From Mytilus edulis (Eukaryota > Mollusca > Bivalvia > Mytilida > Mytilidae), in the NCBI RefSeq assembly GCF_963676685.1, contig NC_092348.1, forward strand, positions 30,231,386 to 30,295,385: 64,000 nucleotides of DNA, in the 5' to 3' direction. This document shows positions 57,770-64,000 of the stretch, piece by piece. Numbering within the stretch: position 1 is the stretch's first letter; the number at the start of each line of letters is the position of its first letter. Made by a program: the position numbers and the translations under genes. The notes below the pieces were generated by a model. The model worked only from the letters and a program-made list of their open reading frames with translations. It did not search any database and was not told the origin of the DNA.

Positions 57770-59690
57770 TCTCGGTCTTTGTCTTAGTAAGTTTTTTTTT
57801 CACGAGGAAATGATATTATCATGATTTACATTGTGATCATGTTGTATGTTATCATCGAGGAATAAAAAGGTTAGATGAAACATAACAACAATGCATGCGA
57901 AATCATACAAAAAAAAAAGATTCAATTGTTTTAGATAAAGAAATTGGAAATTGTTCAAGAATCATTGATTGATTAAATTATTAGAAATTGTTTTCTCATT
58001 TCTTGCTGAACCCTTGGTGATATGTTAATTTTCTGTTCGATTTTTTATAATTATTTTTTATAATTAGATCTTTTTACTTTTCCATTGAAATACACTTTGA
58101 TTTTGCTATTAATTTTCATTTCTAACCCATATGATTTGGTTCGAATTATTATCATAAGGTCGCCAACTTATCGTTTCTTAAGATAAACTATTCCTAAATA
58201 TTTGTTAATTTCACGCCGTAATAAGATCTATGAATATTGATTTTCATCGCTATTACATACATTTAAATAAGAAATTAATGCTTGTTTTTGTAAATGTATT
58301 GAGGTGCTAAAACGTTCACCAAAATACATTTTGTATGAAGCACGGAATGTTTTCATACTAAAAATTGCTTTTGAACAAGCATTAAGTAATTTTTGGTCTT
58401 ATGTTTTTTGTGAGTTGTTTTTGTGTGCTTCTGACGATCTTGTGAGTCAAGCTTTTTATTTTATTGCTATAGTTTGTTCTTTTGGCATAGATGTACAAGG
58501 TTAAATGAGGGTAAAGTGCGCGCACATATGATTATCTCCATAAGTCTTCTTTAAGTTTACGTGGATGTCACAAAACAGGAGATTGTAAGTCGTGTTGAAC
58601 AATTTTTGATGTACATTTATATCATACGGTGGATTCATTATTATTCATTTGGTACCAATGTTTGTGGGTTTCTTGGATACTGGTAGGCAACGAATTCATA
58701 TGTTCAACAGATAACAAATTTGATATAGGTTTTGTAAGCAAATATTAATATAACCAGGAAAACCAATATCTTCGAAATGGCAAGTTTTCCTTAATCCATG
58801 AAAAATTACACCCTCAAAACTAAATAAATCCTCAGTATTTGTTTTTACATGAATCATACCGTTTGTTGCTATAACTTGAAATGTTTATTTTTTCTAAGTC
58901 GACACCTTGCTTTCCGGTAATGATTTTACTTATTGTTGAAGGCATCAAATTAAACGTTAGTTACTCACTCCTAATAATTTGGTCTCTGTTAGAATTTTGT
59001 GTCATTGGAAGTTGGAAATAATACCAAATCTATTTTTTCAATAACTACTACATAAAAATATGAATATTGTAACCGCTGCCATGGAAACAGGGAGATGTTA
59101 CAAATTAAATATCTGTATAAAAAATCTTCATATCTATCGCACTGTTTGGATGATTTGGATCGAAGCGATAAAAGTAAAAAGAAACCATAAGTTAAACTGT
59201 TTTAGGATCAGAGTTGATACATCTATCATATGAGATCTAGATCTGCGAGTGACATTTTCTAAACTGGAGCTAACAATTATCCCCCGTAGGTATGGTAACA
59301 GTACATAAGAACATATATTTTTGGAATCATCGTGGAAGTAATACACCACCTCCCATATTTCAAAAACAAGTATATAAAAAACTATTTATTATTTCTCGAA
59401 ACAATAGGAAGACACCTGTGATTTGACACCTATGGTAGCTGAGAAAATCGGAAGTAGAATCTTATCAATTGTTAGAAAATAGATATGAAAAGATATTCAT
59501 ATGTTCTTTTAACAATTGGTTTTTAATTTTGATTCTTTTTATTATATTTAAATACGTTCCTGATGACATTAAATCCAGAAAGGCTCGTTGGAAGCATGGC
59601 ATTTTAACACGATTGTTTTTCATTTTTTTAAAACATTTTCGGCACACCTAACAAAAAGATATTAAACAACTAGGAATATTTTATAGATGT
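57770..59690. other. No gene recognised (intron 3)
   Basis: AT-rich intronic sequence; several short frames on both strands without domains or splice context. Confidence 0.5.
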
Positions 59691-59692
59691 AA

Positions 59693-59990
59693 AAAAGAAG
59701 ATATGGTATGATTGTCAATCAGGCTATTCTCTATAAGAGACCAACTGGCACTGAAATTAACAATTATTGACCACTGTACGTCCTTCAACAATGGGCAAAT
59801 CTCATATCGCATAGTCAGCAATAAATGGCCCCGAAATGACAATGTAAAACAATTCAAACGAGAAGACTAAAGGCAAAATTTGTGTACAAATAATGAACGA
59901 CAAACAAATATGTAACACATAAACAAACGACAAACAAATATGTAACACATAAACAAACGACAACCACTGAAATACAGGCTCCTGAGGGAA
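59693..59990 (+). repeat. Interspersed repeat, family A copy
   Basis: 'gaagatatggtatgattgtc', 'ccactgtacgtccttcaaca', 'gcaataaatggccccgaaat', ending in a short duplication of 'aaacgacaaacaaatatgta' (near 59,907-59,945). Confidence 0.75.
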
Positions 59991-60011
59991 AAAGGCTTAA
60001 ATCATTTCAGA

Positions 60012-60265
60012 ATACATTTCAGGAACATCGGTGGCCAAGTGGTCGAAGTCGTTTAATTACTGTATTCACAAGCCAGTCAACATTTAGGTTGTGAGTTCGA
60101 TCCCTGCTCATGCAGGTGTCCTTGACCCCATTCTTAATGGACTAAGATTGTCAGTTGTCCTTTCGAAGGTCGGTTGTTTACTGCGGGCACTCCGGATTCT
60201 TCCGCCGTTATGAAATTTCCAAAAAGTAGCGTTTTAAAGTGGTGTTAAAAATTAAAACAACAATC
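60012..60265 (+). repeat. tRNA-derived SINE (RUDI/Deu-like)
   Basis: A-box-like TGGCCAAGTGGTCGAAG (near 60,032) and a good B box GAGTTCGATCCC (near 60,092). Next is a conserved-looking body with 'gcactccggattcttccgcc', then an (AATC)n tail at about 60,262. It lies about 95 bp before the exon 4 acceptor. Family name is from memory and tentative. Confidence 0.7.
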
Positions 60266-60359
60266 AATCAATCAAAAGAATATATGTTGACTTATTGATA
60301 AACATGAATTTAAAAACATACACAATACACGCTAACTAAATTGTTTTAAAATATTTAAG

Positions 60360-60641
60360 CTAGACCAATGAATCCAATTTTAACCATTAAAGCCGAACGT
60401 CCTTTCGCCAACAACAGCATTACCTTTACCTGTAATTCAACCGTGCAACGGTGGCCGGAATACGTACCATCAAAGCTGTCATATCAGTATTTTGGAAACC
60501 CAAGAGGATATACCAACGGCAATAAGCTAATATTAAAATCACTTACAAAGTCAGATACAGGAATAGACGTATCATGTCAGGCAACAGACGATCGTGGGAA
60601 GGCATCCAACATGAGTAATACTGTTACGTTGGGTCAGTATT
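60360..60641 (+). CDS. FN3/Ig-superfamily protein, exon 4 (Ig domain)
   Basis: Exon of 282 nt, acceptor atatttaag, donor CAGTATT|GTAAGT, phase 1 at both ends. It encodes a standard Ig domain: SITFTCNS (B-strand Cys), LSYQYFG (C strand, Trp replaced by Tyr), KSLTKSDTGIDVSCQATD (F strand with D-x-G and the second Cys) and the G-strand end NTVTLGQY. Its last codon joins exon 5 as YYGPD, a common join between Ig domains in animal cell-surface proteins. The domain is N-glycosylable (NNSIT, CNST). Confidence 0.75.
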
Positions 60642-61021
60642 GTAAGTATAATTTAGTTATATCAATATTTAATGACAACTATAGTGTGGTAGCCAGTTGC
60701 GTCACATTAATGCTTCAAGTGTGTTTTATACTTTATTTGGCCTTTTTTTTTACTTATTACTCAAGCGTCATGGATTAGTCTTAGGTAGATGTAACGGACG
60801 TCTGGTGTAAGAAATTTGAAGTCTGTTTTTTAGGAGTTTATCTCTATACTAGTGATATATGACACCTGTAAATCAAAAGGGGTTTAACTCTTAATTCTTA
60901 AAGACTCAAAGCATCACACTTTTACAGCAGAATTGAAACATGAATTAACATTTTTATTTTGCTGTAATGCGATCTGTCTATCGTATTCTATCCGTTACCT
61001 TGACATGTACCTTCATCAGTG

Positions 61022-61330
61022 CTAAAGAGAAATGTAGCACAACAAGCTATGAAGGGCCCCAAATTACATGTGTTAAATCATTCAAACGGGAAAACCAATG
61101 GTCTAATCTATATTATAAAACGAGAAACGAGAAACACGTATAAAATACATGAACAAACGAAAACTACTGTACGTCAGATTCCTGACTTAGGACAGGTGCA
61201 AACATTTGCAGTGGGATTAAACGTTTTAACGGTACCAGACCTTCTCCCTTTTACTGAGACAATAGTATAACATCACAACATAGAAAAACACTCGATAAAA
61301 TATCAATTGGAAGGCTTTACTCAATCAAAA
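61022..61330 (+). repeat. Interspersed repeat, family A copy (5'-truncated)
   Basis: From 'acaagctatgaagggcccca' through 'ctaatctatattataaaacg', 'cctgacttaggacaggtgca' to 'tcaattggaaggctttactc'. An unsplit reference for the nested copy at 52,865-54,650. Confidence 0.75.
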
Positions 61331-62042
61331 AAACGTAAATTAACACACTAGGAACAAATACCTAGATAACAATATTTATCTTGTACTTAGCATTAATAAG
61401 ATAGCTTTTACATATGTGTAATGAGCGGAAGTACACAGGCCATAATTTCCCACCCGGGCTCATAACCCATATCAGGGGCATCTCGTGCACAAACCCCATA
61501 ATAGTGCCTCTCGTGCAAGTTACTACAGGTATATCCAGTATGGCCTGTTAACTTTTCAATTGTGACGTCAGATATATTTTATGATGACGTCAAACTTTAC
61601 GGGAACTTTTGTGATTTCCAGTAATGACGTACACATAGCGATAAGGTGTATTAAAAAATAAAGTGGTAAATCTGTTTGTACAGAACCATCTGTTAATGAA
61701 AAAACAGATGTTAACATAGCTAAATCTAATGATTTAGATTTCTAAAATGGTAATACTTTAGTACTTGCTTACAAATGCCATTGACAATTATGAATCATTT
61801 CATAGTACAACAAACATGAAGTAATAACGATCATAAAACTCTTCCAAATTTTCAATGTTTCAAAATGCCTCTATAGGAAATGGTACCAAAAATAAATATG
61901 GAGAAAATTGCTATTGTTGGACAATTATAGTGTATTCGTTGGATTCATAATTTAACTTTTTTATAAAGTTTTTGACAGTTATTTTATTTGTTTATTTGCC
62001 ATTCAAAAAACAATTGTTGGAAGTATATGATCAAGATATTAT

Positions 62043-62122
62043 TACATGGCCTTTTCATACGTCTCGGGTTGATATGGGGGACTCGGGATGATACCCGCGC
62101 CGATATGGTAAAGGCCATGTAG
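62043..62122. repeat. Hairpin just upstream of exon 5
   Basis: TACATGGCCTTT (62,043-62,054) pairs with AAAGGCCATGTA (62,111-62,122); the ~56-nt loop is unusually GC-rich for this region. It ends 28 nt before the exon 5 start, inside the branch-point zone. Confidence 0.65.
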
Positions 62123-62149
62123 CAATCTCTATATATTTAACTGATATAG

Positions 62150-62428
62150 ATGGTCCTGACATAGTTTTGGTGAAACCTGAATACACAGTTATCAATGTTA
62201 CAGAAGGATCTAAGTTAGGACCTATACATTGCACTGCCGATTGTTATCCGAAATGTATATTCAATTGGAAATATAAAAAATCAGAACATTTTGAACTTGT
62301 TCATTTAAATCCGATTCTAACTGTAACAGACATAAAGAGGAATAAAGCTGGGATCTATCGTTGCAGTGTTGTTCATCCTTATGATATAACTTTTATGCGA
62401 AAGGTAGATATAGAAGTAAATGTACAGT
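62150..62428 (+). CDS. FN3/Ig-superfamily protein, exon 5 (Ig domain)
   Basis: Exon of 279 nt, acceptor aactgatatag, donor GTACAGT|GTAAGT, phase 1 at both ends. Encodes YGPDIVLVKPEY, then GPIHCTADCYPKCIFNWKY (B-strand Cys, an extra Cys pair and the core Trp) and AGIYRCSVVHP (F strand, second Cys), ending DIEVNVQ. The C-x-A-D-C-x-P-x-C arrangement before the Trp is typical of Ig domains in hemicentin/CD22-like proteins and suggests a second disulfide. Intact, no stops. Confidence 0.8.
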
Positions 62429-62994
62429 GTAAGTATCAATTTATTTATAAAAGCTTACATTATAGAGTGCTTACTAAGATTAACAAAATGATTCTACACT
62501 TAACATGAAAAAAACCGAGCCATAGTTAGCAACTAATTGCAATGGAAGTACTCTTTTGTAAAATAATTAAACCTAAATAAGTTAATCAATCATTCGATGT
62601 AATGCACATATAAACAAACTAGGCCTTACATAAGTTATGTTTGGTTTGAATCGCAAAGCATAGTTGTCTAAAGACTTCATTTAAAAATATAAATATTGTA
62701 TTTGTACTTCAACCTGATTTATTAAAAATGACAACGATTTATAATTAATCAAAGATTAATTTACTCAAAGATTAATTTACTCTTTAAAAAAGGGACACGC
62801 TTCAATCGCTTAACCTTATGAAAATTCAATCAATTCTTGAAAGGCAACCATATTTAATATGAAATAATTTAATTTTGGATGTAACGCTGATTTTGTTTTG
62901 TTTATCAGCTAAGAGCCATAATTTAGTCATGTGACCGTGACGTCATCAACGTATTTTCATGGTTTTCTACGGTTTAAATGTTTTCTGTCTATTC

Positions 62995-63080
62995 GAAATA
63001 GCATACAAAATGTGGTACACACTGTGAAATAACCCGTTACGCGCGTTATGCAGTGTGCACCACATTTTGTATGTTATTTC
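62995..63080. repeat. Intronic hairpin, 30-bp arms
   Basis: GAAATAGCATACAAAATGTG and the following 'gtacacactg' pair with 'cagtgtgcaccacattttgt' plus 'atgttatttc', with two or three mismatches. The ~24-nt loop contains TTACGCGCGTTA-like sequence. Small foldback element or structured RNA. Confidence 0.8.
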
Positions 63081-63403
63081 TTCACAAACATAAAAATATT
63101 ACAGTCATTCCTTGAATAATGACGTTCATCATTATAGAATATTTTGATCATACTAGATATTTAAGTGCCAGATGCTCATTCAACTCAATGACCTACATAG
63201 AATATTTAATCAAAACAGGATTTTCAATCTCTTGCAAAATCTTGATCATGCTGTCTTACGCTAAGATAGAAAAGTTATATATATATATATATATATATAT
63301 ACATCTTATGCCTTATATATCATGTACTGTAGTACGCCGCTAGATTAAAACTGACGAGGAAAGGTAACACACGGCCAGCGAAAGCTCTTTTTTTGAGAGC
63401 CCA

Positions 63404-63575
63404 GGTGGTCGTGTGGTCTAGCGGGACGGCTGCAGTGCAGGCGATTTGGTGTCACGATATCACAGTAGCATGGGTTCGAATCCCGGCGAGGGAAGAACCA
63501 AAAATTTGCGAAAGCAAATTTACAGATCTAACATTGTTGAGTTGATGTTTAGACGAGTTATATATATATATATAT
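63404..63575 (+). repeat. tRNA-derived SINE with (TA)n tail
   Basis: Head with A box TGGTCTAGCGGGACGG (near 63,416) and perfect B box GGTTCGAATCC (near 63,473). The body includes 'aatttgcgaaagcaaattta', and the tail is 'gacgagttatatatatatat'. I recognise this unit from mussel sequence. It ends about 190 bp before exon 6. Confidence 0.8.
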
Positions 63576-63767
63576 TCTTCATATTTTAACGTGCAGTCTG
63601 ACGTTTTTATACAGAAAAAGAGAAGTTTTACTCAGTAGGCACAAAACACTGCATTAGTATTTTGGTTTTATTTTTACATTGCTAAAACATGTTAAGCATA
63701 TCATACTGTTATGGTTTGAAATTAAGTTGATACAAAAATTTATGAGTTATTGCATATTTCGTTTCAG

Positions 63768-64000
63768 ATTCCTCAAAAATCAGGGAGCTTTTGCTTAGTG
63801 ATAAAATTGAAACTAATGAATGGAGTAACGCTACAGTTTATAGTTTCAGTGAAGATGTCAATCTCAAGATGAAATTGAGTATTGAAAGTAACCCTGATCC
63901 GCAATTAGTATTACGCACATCTCTGATAACGTTTCCACCACTACGTTATAAGAAAAGGGGTATTGCGTTTTTATCGGAACTCCCTTCTCTAACATGTATA
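63768..64000 (+). CDS. FN3/Ig-superfamily protein, exon 6 (partial)
   Basis: Acceptor atttcgtttcag in phase 1; the frame reads YSSKIRELLLSDKIETNEW, then VNLKMKLSIESNPDPQLVL and runs open to the end of the window. ESNPDP at the C-strand position ('S.P.P...W') marks another Ig-like domain, apparently lacking the B-strand Cys (NLKMKLSI). The far end (transmembrane segment, cytoplasmic tail or stop) is beyond 64,000. About 481 residues of the protein are encoded in the window. Confidence 0.65.

Larger units (their letters stand above)
62429..63767 (+). other. Intron 5 of the Ig-superfamily gene
   Basis: GTAAGT ... tttcgtttcag, phase 1, 1339 bp. Contains a TGACGTCA octamer (62,938), a hairpin (62,995-63,080), a (TA)n tract (63,277-63,301) and a SINE (63,404-63,575). 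Confidence 0.7.

Noticed and set aside
63404-63500. Genuine tRNA gene
   Set aside because: Perfect B box, but the sequence between A and B boxes is too long and does not form an anticodon arm; it continues into a SINE body and (TA)n tail.

Overview
The window looks like genomic DNA of a marine bivalve, most likely a mussel (Mytilus or a close relative). It is AT-rich and intron-containing, and non-LTR retrotransposons, tRNA-derived SINEs, short DNA elements with inverted repeats and tandem satellites fill most of it. Several repeat families are ones I recognise from mussel sequence (called A, B, C and D here). That taxonomic call rests on memory and composition, not on a search.

Layout. 1-4.66 kb: repeats only, including two short CAG...CTG (hAT-type) elements with 5-bp target duplications and a candidate element with GTTCGCCC termini. 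4.67-8.11 kb: a nearly intact CR1/L2-like LINE on the minus strand. Its frame runs from a hydrophobic leader with a 2A-like motif through a PHD finger, an endonuclease and a reverse transcriptase, and is broken by one stop codon. 8.25-12.68 kb: a two-gene DNA transposon with a YqaJ-type exonuclease exon on the plus strand facing a spliced THAP + DDE_Tnp_4 transposase on the minus strand. 13.0-14.25 kb: a CAG...CTG element with 12-bp inverted repeats and a GTTTA duplication. 14.3-20.7 kb: repeats, a palindromic cluster and reverse-transcriptase scraps.

21.2-26.6 kb holds minus-strand host-type exons: a two-exon coiled-coil protein and a terminal exon for a small tail-anchored protein, with a 1.8-kb inverted-repeat element between them. 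30.7-31.1 kb is a strong palindrome. 31.56-36.8 kb is a degraded two-ORF LINE whose ORFs overlap at TAATG. 37.0-40.4 kb is a foldback element with inverted arms of about 400 bp and a TA duplication. 42.5-44.6 kb is a composite element (two 465-bp direct repeats around 1.2 kb) that splits a copy of repeat C.

47.9 kb to the end is the 5' half of one plus-strand host gene: a signal-peptide exon, an FN3 exon and at least four Ig-like exons, all joined in phase 1. It encodes a secreted or membrane Ig-superfamily protein of the kind common in bivalves. Its introns carry family A with a nested 356-bp satellite, family B, a TTAA-flanked foldback element, SINEs and two hairpins; the gene continues beyond 64,000.

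The most interesting items are the 2A-PHD-LINE, the THAP-transposase/YqaJ pair, the composite element at 42.5 kb, the satellite nested in repeat A, and the Ig gene with an N-terminal FN3 and a cysteine-poor V-like domain. No rRNA gene, stand-alone tRNA gene or CRISPR array was seen.
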